From: CAVPDA01 sp963702495 | GTDB lineage: Bacteria > Pseudomonadota > Gammaproteobacteria > Burkholderiales > Rhodocyclaceae | Length of the DNA stretch: 64,000 nucleotides | NCBI GenBank assembly: GCA_963702495.1 | Contig: CAVPDA010000003.1 | Span: forward strand, 1 to 64,000 | Direction: 5' to 3' | Part shown: positions 34,849 through 45,621 of the stretch, piece after piece | How positions within the stretch are numbered: the first letter of the stretch is position 1 | Layout: every line of letters starts with the position of its first letter | Made by a program: the position numbers and the translations under genes | The notes under the pieces: model-generated | Told to the model about the DNA's origin: nothing | The model's database searches: none | The model's input: the letters and a program-made list of their open reading frames with translations, nothing else

Positions 34849-37638
34849 ATGTCACAAACGCTCAATGCTCCGGCGAACCAGGGCGGCAAGCCCGCCTCCG
34901 GTGAGGGGTATCACGCAATGGCGGTGGCGGATGTCATCGGAAAGCTACGGACCAACCTCGAAACCGGCCTGACCACCGACGACGCCAATGTCCGGCTTGC
35001 CCAGTACGGACCTAACGTACTCCCCAAGGCCAAGGGCGACACCGCCTGGACGCTGCTCTGGCGGCAGATCAACTCCCCGCTGATTTGGGTCCTGATCGCC
35101 TCCGGCTTCGTCGCGATGCTGGTCGACCCGACCGACGGCATTAAGAACGGTCTGGTCATCCTGGCCGTTGTGGTGCTCAACACGCTCATCGGCTTCGTAC
35201 AGGAATTCAAGGCAGGCAAGGCGATCGAGGCGCTAAGCAAGATGGTGCCAGAGAACGTTACTGCCCTGCGCGACGGCAAGAAGGCCACTGTGGCCGGGGC
35301 CGAACTCGTGCCCGGCGACGTGGTCCTGTTGGCGTCGGGCGACAAGGTCCCCGCGGACATGCGACTCGCGGCGGTCAGAACGCTCAAGATCGAAGAGGCG
35401 GCCCTCACCGGTGAATCCGTCCCGGCGGAAAAAAACACCGACGCCTCGGCAGCGAACGCCGGCATCGGCGACCGCTCGGGCATGGCGTTCGGCGGAACCC
35501 TGGTGACCTACGGCACCGCCACCGCCGTCGTCTGTGGCACCGGCGCGGCGACCGAGCTTGGTCGCATCTCGACCATGCTCAAGGAGGCCACCGACCTCCA
35601 GACCCCGATGACCAAGGCCCTGCAAAGCATCGGCAAGTACATCACCATCGGCATCGTCGTCATCGCGGCCATCATGCTGGTCGTCGGCACCTGGCGCACC
35701 ATGGCCGAGACCGGCGTCGCGTTCCTGACGGCGCTGCGCGAGACCGTGATCTTCGCCATCGCGCTGGCCGTCGGCGCGATCCCCGAAGGCCTGCCTGCCA
35801 TCGTCACCATCGCGCTCGCGATCGGCGTGCAGCGAATGGCCGCGCGGCGCGCCGTCATTCGCAAGCTACCGGCCGTCGAAACGCTCGGCTCGACCACCAC
35901 CATCTGCTCCGACAAGACAGGGACGCTCACCCGCAACGAAATGACCGTGCAGGCCCTCTGGACCACGCGCGGCAGCTACTCCATAACCGGCGTCGGCTAC
36001 GAGCCTGCCGGGCAGATCAAGGACTCCTCCGGCGGCGACCTCACCGGCAAACTCCCGGCCGACGTCCGCGACCTGCTGCTGACCGGGGCGCTGTGCAACG
36101 ACGCGACCCTGATTCATGAAGGCGGCACGTACAAAATCACCGGCGACCCGACCGAGGCGGCGCTGGTCGTCTCGGCCGAGAAGATCGGCGTGAAGGTCGA
36201 GAACGCGCGCCGCGACCACGCCCGCCTCGACGCGATTCCGTTCGAGTCCGAAAACCAGTTCATGGCCACGCTGAACAATCATCCCGACGCCAGCCCGAGG
36301 ATCATCCTGAAGGGCGCGCCGGAAGTTATCCTCAAGCGCTGCGAGGGCATCGACCCGGCCCCCGTGCTGGCGGAAGTCTCGCGACTGGCGGGGCAGGGCA
36401 TGCGCGTGCTCGCGATCGCGGCCAAGCCGACGGCGCAGAACGGGCACTTGCAGATGTCCGACACGTCCGGCGGGTTCACGCTGCTGGGCCTGCAGGGCAT
36501 GATCGACCCGCCGCGGAGCGAGGCCATCGAGGCCATCAAGGCGTGCCACGCAGCCGGCATCAACGTCAAGATGATCACCGGCGACCACAAGGAAACCGCG
36601 CAGGCGATCGGCGCGCAGTTGAACATCCTCACCGACGCCAAGGCCGTCACCGGCGCGCAGCTCGCCGAGATGAGCGAGGATCAGATGCAGCAGGTGGTGC
36701 GGACGACCAACGTCTTCGCCCGCGTCGCGCCCGAGCACAAGCTTAAGCTCGTCAAGGCGCTGCAGGCCAATAACCAGGTCGTGGCGATGACCGGCGACGG
36801 CGTCAACGACGCGCCGGCGCTCAAGCAGAGCAACATCGGCGTGGCCATGGGCATCACCGGCACCGCCGTCTCGAAGGAGGCGGCGGACATCGTGCTGACC
36901 GACGACAACTTCGCCTCCATCGCCGCCGCCGTCGAGGAAGGCCGCCGCGTCTACGACAACCTCATCAAGTCCCTCGTCTTCGTCCTGCCGACCAACCTCG
37001 GCCTGGCGATGATCCTGATGGCGGCGGTCATCTTCTTCCCGTTCCTGCTCAATCCCGCGACCGGCCTGAAGGAGCTGCTGCTGCCGATGGCGCCGACGCA
37101 GTTGCTGTGGATCAACCTCGTGGCGACCGTGGCGCTGGCGCTGCCGCTGGCGTTCGAAGCCAAGGAACCCAACGTCATGCGACGCCCCCCGCGCAGCCCG
37201 GACGCACCCGTGTTGTCGGGCTTCGTCATCATGCGGACGTTCGTCGCGGCCGCGCTGATGACGATCGGGGCGGTCGGGCTGTTCCTGTGGGAATACAACG
37301 CCAACGGCGAGACCGTGGACGCCATGAAGAAGGGGCAGACGATGGCCGTGACGACGGTCATCATGTTCCAGGTTTTCTACGTCCTCAACTGCCGCAGCCT
37401 CAAGGATTCGCTGCTGTCGATCGGGCTGTGGAGCAACATGACCGTGTTCATCGGCATCGCCGCGCTGCTGCTGCTGCAACTCGGCTTTATCTACCTGCCG
37501 TTCATGAACGCGATCTTCGGTTCGCTGCCGCTGAGTGCCAAGGACCTGCTTGTGGCGACCGCGGTCGGCATGATCATCCTGCCGGTGATCAGCGTCGAGA
37601 AGCTGCTCCGCAACCGGCTCGAAGCACGCCCGGCGTAA
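34849..37638 (+). CDS. P2-type cation-transporting ATPase
   Basis: 929 residues, full length for P2 ATPases. Motifs in order: N-terminal cation ATPase domain (residues about 22-90), TGES (187-190), helix M4 PEGLP (312-316), SDKTGTLT with phosphorylated Asp355, KGAPEVIL nucleotide-binding loop (about 490), TGDGVNDAPALKQSN (about 645), and C-terminal helices M5-M10. PEGLP and the C-terminal domain point to Ca2+ or Na+/K+ type export (PacL/PMA1 group). A stand-alone gene with about 115 bp upstream for a promoter. Confidence 0.92.
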   Translation: MSQTLNAPANQGGKPASGEGYHAMAVADVIGKLRTNLETGLTTDDANVRLAQYGPNVLPKAKGDTAWTLLWRQINSPLIWVLIASGFVAMLVDPTDGIKNGLVILAVVVLNTLIGFVQEFKAGKAIEALSKMVPENVTALRDGKKATVAGAELVPGDVVLLASGDKVPADMRLAAVRTLKIEEAALTGESVPAEKNTDASAANAGIGDRSGMAFGGTLVTYGTATAVVCGTGAATELGRISTMLKEATDLQTPMTKALQSIGKYITIGIVVIAAIMLVVGTWRTMAETGVAFLTALRETVIFAIALAVGAIPEGLPAIVTIALAIGVQRMAARRAVIRKLPAVETLGSTTTICSDKTGTLTRNEMTVQALWTTRGSYSITGVGYEPAGQIKDSSGGDLTGKLPADVRDLLLTGALCNDATLIHEGGTYKITGDPTEAALVVSAEKIGVKVENARRDHARLDAIPFESENQFMATLNNHPDASPRIILKGAPEVILKRCEGIDPAPVLAEVSRLAGQGMRVLAIAAKPTAQNGHLQMSDTSGGFTLLGLQGMIDPPRSEAIEAIKACHAAGINVKMITGDHKETAQAIGAQLNILTDAKAVTGAQLAEMSEDQMQQVVRTTNVFARVAPEHKLKLVKALQANNQVVAMTGDGVNDAPALKQSNIGVAMGITGTAVSKEAADIVLTDDNFASIAAAVEEGRRVYDNLIKSLVFVLPTNLGLAMILMAAVIFFPFLLNPATGLKELLLPMAPTQLLWINLVATVALALPLAFEAKEPNVMRRPPRSPDAPVLSGFVIMRTFVAAALMTIGAVGLFLWEYNANGETVDAMKKGQTMAVTTVIMFQVFYVLNCRSLKDSLLSIGLWSNMTVFIGIAALLLLQLGFIYLPFMNAIFGSLPLSAKDLLVATAVGMIILPVISVEKLLRNRLEARPA

Positions 37639-37846
37639 GGACCACCCGGTATCGTGCGGAGGACGTCCCCAGTCACGACTGCCAAAGTCACGGCCCCGGC
37701 CGCGACTGCTGCGCGGCCGCATAACCCGAAACCGACCCGCCGGTGTAGCCGCCACCGACTGCCGTATAGTGCGGGAAACCCATCGCCGGTCCGCTGCGCG
37801 ACCGCCCCCGCCGCGCCCCGCGGGCCATGTCCGGAAAGCCCAGCCC

Positions 37847-38317
37847 ATGCTTTACGCCCTGCTCAAGACTGTTCATGTGTTATCCATCATCCTTTGGCTG
37901 GGCGGCATGATCTTCGCCCACTTTTTCCTGCGCCCGGCGCTGGCCACCCTGGCGCCGCCCGAGCGGCTGCAGCTGGCAAATGCCGTGCTGGGCCGTTTCT
38001 TCGCCGCGGTGCTGTGGGCCGCCAGCCTGACCCTGGTGAGCGGGGTGTGGATGATTGGCCGGGTCGCAAAGACCAGCGTGCAGTCCGGCGGCAGCTTCAG
38101 CATGCCGCTGACGTGGACCGTGATGGCCAGCCTCGGGGTACTCATGGTGGCTTTCTTCGGCTACATCCGGTTTGCCCTCTACCCGCGGTTTGGCGCCGCC
38201 GTCGCTGCTGCCGACTGGGCGCAGGCGGCCGACCGGCTGGTGCGCCTGCGGCAGTGGGTGGGGGTCAATCTGGTGCTCGGGTTGGCCATCATCGGGGTCC
38301 TCTACCTTGCGCACTGA
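37847..38317 (+). CDS. CopD-like integral membrane protein
   Basis: 156 residues with four membrane helices. LLKTVHVLSIILWLGGMIFAH near the start and LRQWVGVNLVLGLAIIGV at the end are the pattern of CopD/DUF2269-type proteins. The His in HVLSII and the one in the last residues could bind metal or haem. ATG at 37847 starts the hydrophobic protein; upstream codons are not protein-like. Confidence 0.75.
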   Translation: MLYALLKTVHVLSIILWLGGMIFAHFFLRPALATLAPPERLQLANAVLGRFFAAVLWAASLTLVSGVWMIGRVAKTSVQSGGSFSMPLTWTVMASLGVLMVAFFGYIRFALYPRFGAAVAAADWAQAADRLVRLRQWVGVNLVLGLAIIGVLYLAH

Positions 38318-38432
38318 GGTGTTGCACCGGCGTCGACTTCCTGCCCCGCGCGGACGCCCGGCGAGTCGATACCGCGCTGCGGGTTTGCCCTTATGATGGA
38401 AGGACCGTCGTTGCCGGCCCGCTACGCCGATC

Positions 38433-38522
38433 GCGCTGCACCATCCGCTGATCTTTCGCTTCGGGCACACGGCCGCCTTCTTCATCAACAAGCTGCTGCT
38501 TGGCAATGATTCAGTGCGTTGA
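38433..38522 (+). pseudogene. short remnant, DinB/OvoA-like
   Basis: The stretch ALHHPLIFRFGHTAAFFINK followed by L and soon a stop resembles the N-terminal DinB_2-like part of OvoA/EgtB-type sulfoxide synthases. About 29 codons only. The rest of 38523-38899 shows no gene. Confidence 0.4.
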
Positions 38523-38899
38523 TGGACACGCGCTGCCTGGACTGGAATCACCCTGCGCTTGACGGTCTTTCCCGAGGAGCAGCACGTGAACCTCAACGAT
38601 ACCCCCGCCTTGCTCGATGCGCCGGCCGCACTCCGAGCGGCCAAAGGGATCAGCTTCGCGTTGATTCGGACTGGCTGCCGTCCCACGGCGTATGAGTCCG
38701 GTAGGTGCTGAACAAGGGCCTCGCCTGCGGCCGTTCTTCATGGCAGCACCTACTTCTTCGCTTCGCCGGTGACGAACCCGATCGGCCGCTTGCCAAACAG
38801 GGCAGCCGGTTGTCATGAGGGCGACGGTGGCTGAGCTTGCCGGACCGGTGGCTGATCGGCGCCTGGTCGGGGGCGCGGGAAAAGGGCTCCGGCATCGCG

Positions 38900-39422
38900 T
38901 CAGCCTGCCGATGATCCCGTGCTTCCCAGCCAGAAACCCAGGTTCTTATCGAGGAACTCGTTCCAGGGCATGTAGTGGGAGCCGTCACAGGAGAAGGTGA
39001 GGCCGACGATGCCGTTGAAGATGTTGAGGGTCCCGGAGCGCAGGTAGAGGGTTTCGTCCATGAAACGCAGATCCCGGAAGCAGCTCAGGATGGGCCGGAT
39101 GGCGGTGACCGGCACGACGGCGTCCGCCGGGTAGTCCCGACGCGGGTAGGCGAGGCAAAGGTCAGGGTCCCTGAGGTCCGCGATGCCGTGCAGGCGAAAG
39201 CGGTAGGGATCATCCATCGTCCATAGCGTGACGCGCGAACTGGAAAAGTGCAGCTTCGCGTGGAATATGCCGTGCACCGTGATGAGTTCGGTGAGCAGAT
39301 CCAGCACCGGCTCGATGTTCTCGTCCATCGGGCTGGCAACCCGCGCCTGGTGGAACAGGCCGGCGCGAATCGCCGGGTCGCCCTTGAGCTGCATCCATTG
39401 TCCCGGCTCCTGATACAGAGCC
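38900..39422 (-). pseudogene. PDC-sensor-like protein, C-terminal part
   Basis: C-terminal half of a gene cut by the IS at 39423-40926. It begins QEPGQWMQLKGDPAIRAGL, which joins YL...TQALY of the N-terminal part. Contains FHAKLHFSSSRVTLWTMDDP and ends GFWLGSTGSSAG. Removing the IS and one target copy gives 963 bases, 320 residues, in frame. Confidence 0.82.
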
Positions 39423-40926
39423 CAATGGCACTACTTTAAGGAAGTCGAAACAGAAATAGGCTGACGCCTGAATGGGTTACGATGGAGTTTCGAGACAACA
39501 TCATCACCCATGGAGGGCCAGCCTATGCTACATGCTACCAGTAAGGGGCGTATCGAGAGATTGGTTAGTCGATTTCGATGTGGCTTCTTACAGGAATCTC
39601 GTGAGAAGCTTTTTGATGCCCTACCGGCGGCCGAACTGGAACGTGCGGTTCTTGAGGAGGTGGGTAGCTGGCGTGAGCGTCTTTACTCACCGTTGGTCAC
39701 TTTGCGCTTGTTTATAGAGCAAGTGCTGCACGTAGACCCTGCCTGCCAGGATGTGGTGGTGCGTTATGCCAGTGAGCGTGTAGCACAGGGCGAGGCGCTG
39801 GTGGGGCTGAGCACGGGGCCTTACTGCAAGGCACGGCAGAGACTTCCGGTGAAGTTGCTGGTACGGTTGTGCAGGGGGGTTGGCAGACGGTTGGAGGAAA
39901 GCTCCCCGCAGGCATGGCGGTGGCGAGGCAGGTCGCTCATCCTGGTCGATGGGGCGACGGTAACGATGCCCGATACCGTGGAGAACCAAGCGCAGTATCC
40001 GCAATCGCGCAGCCAGAAGGCCGGGGTGGGTTTCCCGATAGCGCGGCTGGTGGTATTGATTTCGCTGGCCAGCGGGGTGGTGCTGGATTGGGCAATGGCG
40101 GCCTGCAAGGGAAAGAAGACGGGCGAGGACACGCTGTTTCGCCAGTTATATGGCTCGCTGAACCGCGGCGACATTGTGCTGGTGGATCGCTACCACAGCA
40201 GTTATTTCACGATCGCCCAACTGCACGCAAAGGGGGTCGATATGGTCTCGCGCCAGCATGCCGGGCGCACTACGGACTTCCGCCGCGGACAGCCACTGGG
40301 CAAGCACGACCACCTCGTGATCTGGAAACGCCCGAAGCGCCCCGATTGGATGGAGCAGGATGCTTATGAGCTGATACCCGAAGAGATGACGGTACGTGAG
40401 GCCAAGGTGGGGAAATGGGTGCTCGTGAGTACGCTGACGAATCCAGCCCAGGTGAGCAAAGCCCAACTCAACGCCCTGTATGTCCAGCGCTGGCATGTCG
40501 AGCTGGACCTACGGTCGATCAAAAGCGTGATGGGTATGGATATTCTGCGCTGCAAGAGTCCGGACATGGTACACAAGGAGGTGAGTGCATTTTTCCTCGC
40601 CTATAACTTAATCCGGGCCGTGATGGCGCAGGCGGCAGCCTGTGCCAAGGTGCTGCCGCGACAATTGAGCTTCAGCGGCGCCAAACGCGTCGTGAACAGC
40701 TTACTGGATCTGATCAGAGGCAGCGCAACAAAGAGTTTCATCCGGATGTTTGCCACTCTGCGCGGGGCAGTCGCATCTTTACGCCTGCCGTGGCGACCGG
40801 ATCGGGTCGAGCCTCGTGCAGTCAAGCGACGACCAAAACCACATCGCCTGCTCAACGAATCACGCGATATCGCCCGTGCAAAGATTGTGCGAACACGCAT
40901 CTGCCTCGCTTAAGGTAGTGCCATTG
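39423..40926 (+). mobile_element. IS4-family insertion sequence with 11-bp target duplication
   Basis: 1504 bp. Inverted ends are CAATGGCACTACTTTAAG at left and its near complement at right. GATACAGAGCC is duplicated at 39412-39422 and 40927-40937. The IS is intact and has split a PDC-sensor gene. Confidence 0.93.
39510..40913 (+). CDS. IS4-family transposase
   Basis: 467 residues (or 462 from the ATG at 39525, which has the better-placed ribosome site). DDE: LILVDGATVTMPDT (Asp 1, about 150), GDIVLVDRYHSSYF (Asp 2, about 223) and the IS4 YREK-like box YVQRWHVELDLRSIK (Glu, about 332). Ends 13 bp from the right inverted repeat. Intact, so the IS is probably mobile. Confidence 0.93.
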   Translation: MEGQPMLHATSKGRIERLVSRFRCGFLQESREKLFDALPAAELERAVLEEVGSWRERLYSPLVTLRLFIEQVLHVDPACQDVVVRYASERVAQGEALVGLSTGPYCKARQRLPVKLLVRLCRGVGRRLEESSPQAWRWRGRSLILVDGATVTMPDTVENQAQYPQSRSQKAGVGFPIARLVVLISLASGVVLDWAMAACKGKKTGEDTLFRQLYGSLNRGDIVLVDRYHSSYFTIAQLHAKGVDMVSRQHAGRTTDFRRGQPLGKHDHLVIWKRPKRPDWMEQDAYELIPEEMTVREAKVGKWVLVSTLTNPAQVSKAQLNALYVQRWHVELDLRSIKSVMGMDILRCKSPDMVHKEVSAFFLAYNLIRAVMAQAAACAKVLPRQLSFSGAKRVVNSLLDLIRGSATKSFIRMFATLRGAVASLRLPWRPDRVEPRAVKRRPKPHRLLNESRDIARAKIVRTRICLA

Positions 40927-40937
40927 GATACAGAGCC

Positions 40938-41377
40938 TGGGTGGCTGGCAGTTCGCGCAGGTCGAAGTCCGCTCCGAGGTACCCGAGCAGTTGTCCGCCC
41001 GCATCCTCGATGCGTTGGACCGCGGTGAGCGAGGGCCGCCTCGCATTGCGGCTGATGTAGGCCTCGGACAAGGAAAACGCGCTGCCTGCGCGCGCCTGCG
41101 CCAGGTAGGGCCGGTTGCTGCGATCACGGCCAAAGTGCTCCGGCAGCAGGCCGGCTCGGGATGCGTTGGCGGTGATCTGCCGCGCCTCGGCGTCCAGAAC
41201 ATAGAGGTACTTGCTGTAGGGAAGCTCCGTCAGGCCTTCCATCAGCCGTGCTTCCAGGGTGGCGCGATCGGGCCAGGCCTCGCGGCAGCTGTGCGCCAGC
41301 CGAATCAGGGACGATGACAGCCAGCCCGTGAGGATCTGGCGCTGGCGCGCGATCGCCTGTCTCAGATTATTGCTCAT
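40938..41377 (-). pseudogene. PDC-sensor-like protein, N-terminal part
   Basis: Begins MSNNLRQAIARQRQILTGWL at 41377. The core (YSKYLYVLDAEARQITANAS, then FGRDRSNRPYLAQA and FSLSEAYISRNARRPSLTAV) is the pattern of extracytoplasmic PDC/Cache ligand-binding domains; no membrane helix or signalling domain is seen, so it is a stand-alone sensor domain protein. Interrupted by the IS4 element at Tyr of ALY. Its start is 56 bp from the end of cbbY on the same strand. Confidence 0.82.
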
Positions 41378-41433
41378 CGTGGTGTCCGCTGACCGACGTC
41401 ATGACCTCGGAACGGAAAGCCATGCCGGGCGAC

Positions 41434-41981
41434 TCATCGGGGCAACAAGCATTCGGCATGCAGGCGGGCAAGATAGGCGGCGTCGGCCATGCCGCGCTCT
41501 GGCGCGATGCCAGCGATGACTTGGGTGGGATGACCCGGCTCCCCCAGGTCGGACAGCACGGCGGCGGCGCCCGTGAAGTCCTCCCCCAGCGTGTAGCTGC
41601 TCTGCGCCACCAGCACCGGCAATCCGGCGCCGCGGGCGGCGAGCACACCGTTGCGCGAATCCTCCACGGCCAGGCAGGCGGAGGGCGGCAAGCCGAGCTT
41701 GCCCAGCACCCAGGTATAGATATCGGGGGCGGGCTTTTTCGCCGGGACTATGTCGCCGGCACCGATCACCTCGAAGGTTCCCGGCGGCAGCGCGTGCAGG
41801 GTATGGCTCAGCAGGGCGTCCACGTTGGCCGGCGTGGTCGTGGTGGCGATGGCCAGGCGTATGCCCGCAGTCTGCAGTTCCCGTATCAGGCGTACCACGC
41901 CCGGCCGCGGCGGGATCTCGCCCCGTTCCATGAAGGCCACATAGTGGCGTGTCTTGGCTTGGTGCAGTTCGGCGACTCCGA
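41434..41981 (-). pseudogene. cbbY: cbbY, 3' exon
   Basis: C-terminal 182 codons of a CbbY-type HAD phosphatase: GVAELHQAKTRHYVAFMERG, then IAVATT-like LAIATTTTPANVDALL (motif II), PAKKPAPDIYTWVLGKLGL (Lys, motif III) and AVEDSRNGVLAARGAGLPV (motif IV). Joined to the 5' exon at 48545-48779 the two give 783 bases in frame, 260 residues, the normal CbbY length. The enzyme dephosphorylates xylulose-1,5-bisphosphate, an inhibitor of Rubisco. Confidence 0.9.
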
Positions 41982-42115
41982 GTAGGCGGAGCCGTTACCG
42001 ACCCCGCCCCTCACAGACCCCACCGTGCGGATTTCCCAAGCCGTTGAGTTAATCTGTTGATACGAGCCGGTGAACGGACGTAAGATGCCCGTACTCATGG
42101 ACCTTTGTATTCCCG

Positions 42116-43880
42116 ATGGTGCCGGCAAAATCTTCCGCAACTTCTGCCCGAGAGTATCCGCGGATACCCATCGAGCACGGCGGTATCCAGGTTAACTACT
42201 GCAAGTCGCCGGTCTGCTCGAACTACGGCATCGCTGCTGGGCAAAGGGCGGAGTGCCGACCTGGCGGCACGAATCCTTACACCCTCGATGTACAGCGCAA
42301 AGGCGTTTCGTTCTGCATCTGCAACGACTGCGGCGAAAGCTTCCCTCTCAAGAGCAACGTCGGCATCGCAGAAGAAGTCCAACGCATGGCGGCCTACTTG
42401 TTGCCCGCTGCCGCCGTGTTCTGTCGCAACGATGACTGCCCCAACCACGCCAACCAGGTGCCAGTCGGCACCGTCGGTGCCTACGCCTCCTTTGGCAAGA
42501 CCACCGTGGGCAACCCGCGCTGGCGCTGCAACGTCTGCGGCAAGACGTTCTCGCAGAACACCAAGGCCACCGCCCGACAGCGGGAGCACCACAAGAACAA
42601 GACCATCTTCCGGCTGCTGGTCAATAAGATGCCCGTCCGCCGCATCATCGAAGTCGCCGACATCGACCCCAAGACCTTCTACCATCGACTGGACTTCCTT
42701 CACCACCAGTGCCAAGCCTTTGCCGCGAACCGCGAGCGCGCACTGGCCGATCTGCCCATCCGCCGGCTGTACCTGGGGGTGGACCGGCAGGACTACGTCG
42801 TAAATTGGCGGGTGCGAGAGGACAAGCGGAATATCCAGTTGTCGGCCATTGCGGCGGTGGACAACGACCACGGTTACTGCTTCGGCCTGCACCTCAACTT
42901 CGACTCTTCGCTGGACAGCGAAGCGATCCAAGCCGAGGTCGAACCGGAATGGCGATCTCGCCAAACCCTATCCACATCGTCGATTTGCCCGCTTGTGGCT
43001 CAATGCCGACCACAAGGAAGCCAGCGCAAAGTCGGTGGCCACGAGGCGGCGCAAAGGTGGGCTTCCGATGGAGATCGACGACGCTTACGCGGCAGCCTTG
43101 GTCCGTGAAGATATCGAAAGCCCCGACACGCCATCGCCCGTGGAGCAACTACCGGAATACGGCATGCAAACCCACGGCGAGTACACGATGTATGGCCACT
43201 TCTTCTTCCTGAAACGCTTGCTCGCCCGTGTCCAGAAATGGCGCTTTTTCCTCGACCAGGATCCCGGCCTGCGGGCGGCGTGCCTAGCGGCGTTCCACGA
43301 CGAAATTCGCGACCGTACGGCCGATGCTTTCTATGTCCGGATCACCAAGGATCTGACGGTGGACGAAAAGCGCTCCCGGTACAACGACGCGAAGGCGCGG
43401 TTCGAGCGGGCAAGAGACGAGCACCCGGGAATGCAGCCGCAGGCAGTCAAGCTGCTTCTGATCAAGGAGCGTTTGCAGAGCATGACGCCCCACGGGAAAT
43501 GGCAGGATCGATGGCTCGACCATCCATTCCCGACCATGAGCGAACCGGAGAAGGCCGTGGCCTACCTCACCGATCTTGGCGACTACGACCAAGACCACAA
43601 GGCGTGGCTCCACAACAAGGCGAGCCTGCACGGCGTCGATTCCTTCTTCAACCAAGTGCGCCGGCGGATTTCCCTACTGGAACGGCCGATCCGTTCCAAG
43701 GCCAACAAGGGGCGGGTGTGGAACGGCTATGCTCCGTACAATCCAGGCAACGTCGCCAAGGTGCTCGACATCATGCGGACGGTCCACAACTACATCCTAA
43801 CCGGCAAGGATGGTAAGACCCCGGCACAGCGCCTTGGGCTGGCGCAGGCGCCGCTGGATTACGGAGACATTATCTATTTC
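42116..43880 (+). pseudogene. zinc-ribbon transposase, frameshifted
   Basis: The first frame (from ATG 42116) has several Cys pairs: CKSPVCSNYG, CICNDCGESF, CRNDDCPNH, CNVCGKTFS (residues about 28-145), then IRRLYLGVDRQDYVVNW with a likely catalytic Asp. Near 42940 the frame changes and continues to HNYILTGKDGKTPAQRLGLA and APLDYGDIIYF. The last two codons (TCT TGA) are separated by the ISL3 insertion. The mid-gene shift has no obvious slippery run, so it is probably a mutation. Confidence 0.8.
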
Positions 43881-45397
43881 GGGTCTTCAGGAACTCGAGT
43901 GGGTCAATTTTCAGGGTTTGCACTGTTATCCTATACAGTTGCGGATGCCAAGTGGGGTATGCAGAGCAGGGTTATCCACGGGCACCCGCCTGCGCGCTTC
44001 TCACGCAGGCAGGCGGGTGCCGGTGGGTAACCCGTGTTCGAGGCATGCATCGTTTAGAGTGGCGGCAACATGCACGTGAGCACCTTGAGTCGCAGATACT
44101 CCTCGTCGCGCAGGCCGTAGGCACGGCGCTGGATGACCCGAATCTTGTTGTTCAAGCCCTCGACGAATCCGAGCGACACCTTGTTCTCGGGTTTGCAGTA
44201 GGCGGCGATTCCGTCCCAATGCCGATCGATCATCTCGGCGAATTTCTCGTAGGGTTTGAGGCGCTGCCACTTCAGACTCGCCCGCCAGTTCTCGAAGAAG
44301 CGCCGCGCCCAGCCCTCGCGTTCGTAGTCCCAGAGCTGACCGAAGGACTCCCTGAGCAGGTACGCGGTATTCAGGCGCTTGTTCGCCATCAACACCTTCT
44401 TGAGCGCTTGCCGGCCTTTGAGCGTGAGGTTCTCGCGGCGAGAAAGCAGCGTGTACTTCTGACCCTTGATGTAGCTTCGATCCTGGCCACTGAGCCTGCG
44501 GTACTCGGACTTGCGCACCTCGTCGAGCGCATCGCCCAGATGACCCATGATGTGGAACTTGTCGTACAGGATCGCCGCCTGCGGGGCACGCGCCACCGTC
44601 ACGTTGTAAAACGGCTTCCACATGTCCATTACCGCCAGGCGAATGCCCCGGGTCTTCTTCTCGCCCAGCCAGTCGTAGAACAACGCCATGCTCGCCTCTT
44701 TGCGGTCCGCTCCCCCGAACCAAATCGGACGCCCGCGAAGCAGGTCGCTCACCACGATGCGATAGTCGTGGCCCTTGCGAATCGAGATCTCGTCGATGCC
44801 GATCGCCTTCGGTGCTGGCGTGCCCACGCGAGCGAGTTGCGCGCGCATATACTGCATCTCCAGCGTCTTCACCGAATCCCAGTCGAGATTCAGCTCCTGC
44901 GCAACGTCCTTGATTGTTGCCTGCCGGCAGCGCCGGCCTACGTAATAGGCGAAGCGCTTGGTATAGAAAGGGTTGTCTGCCAGGAAGTCGAGCCGCTCGC
45001 GCTTCACGTGCCCACAGATCTTGCACAGCACGCGGCGCACTTCCATTTCCAGGTAGATGCGCGTGTCGCCACAGGACAGGTCGCGAACACGCCGGGTGCG
45101 TCTGTCGTAGCAACCGAAGTGGACGCGATTGCAGCCGCCGCAAATATTTTTTTTGAGCGTCGTACAAGGGTAATGACGCGCGCCCTCGGATCGCCGAAGA
45201 CACCGCGTACCGTGTGTTGCGGACGAAAACCGGGGAACGCGTACGCGTCCCACAGCCGCCGCTTTCGCTTCGCTGGATGGGCCATCGAAACATGATGCCA
45301 GTTTCGAGCGGCTATCTAAATGCCCGAAAGCCAATACCCATGAGGCTTCCAGCCATATTTACCCCATCAATTGACCCACTCGAGTTCCTGAAGACCC
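43881..45397 (-). mobile_element. ISL3-family insertion sequence with 8-bp target duplication
   Basis: 1517 bp with perfect 29-bp inverted ends beginning GGGTCTTCAGGAACTCGAGT. TCTATTTC is duplicated at 43873-43880 and 45398-45405; 8 bp is the ISL3 norm. Confidence 0.95.
44054..45285 (-). CDS. ISL3 transposase, two frames joined at an A8 run
   Basis: The natural start at 45285 reads MAHPAKRKRRLWDAYAFPGF and VFGDPRARVITLVRRSKK. At a run of eight A (45145-45152 on this strand) the second frame takes over: NICGGCNRVHFGCYDRRTRR, zinc-binding CKICGHVK, then the DDE core with GIDEISIRKGHDY (Asp 1), LAVMDMWKPF (Asp 2) and GFVEGLNNKIRVIQRRAYG (Glu). A -1 shift on the A run joins them into about 410 residues. 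It may be programmed frameshifting or a lost base. Confidence 0.82.
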
Positions 45398-45621
45398 TCT
45401 ATTTCTCTTGACCTCATGCCGCGTACATCGTCCTTGCTCGGAAGGTGTCCCGTTGCTGAGTTTTAGTGAGCCAGTTCGCGAGTCACCTTGGTGCCGAAGA
45501 GACAGTGCGTTAGCAAGCGGAGCTTAGAGATCCAGCGAGCCCGGTGAAGATGGCTCTGCTGCCAATCGGTAGCCATCAACAGATTAACTCAACGGCTTGC
45601 GGATTTCCCGCAGTGGGTTCC

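Larger units (their letters stand above)
42038..45598 (+). mobile_element. IS with 24-bp inverted repeats, inserted in intron domain V
   Basis: Perfect 24-bp inverted ends (AAGCCGTTGAGTTAATCTGT...). GCGGATTTCCC is duplicated at 42027-42037 and 45599-45609. Carries one transposase gene with a zinc-binding N-terminus, which is itself interrupted by an ISL3 IS at 43881-45397. Without it the IS is about 2.04 kb. I could not name the family. Confidence 0.9.

Noticed and set aside
35866..37848. A 660-codon open frame on the minus strand
   Set aside because: Antisense to the P-type ATPase; very rich in Arg/Gly/His, a shadow.
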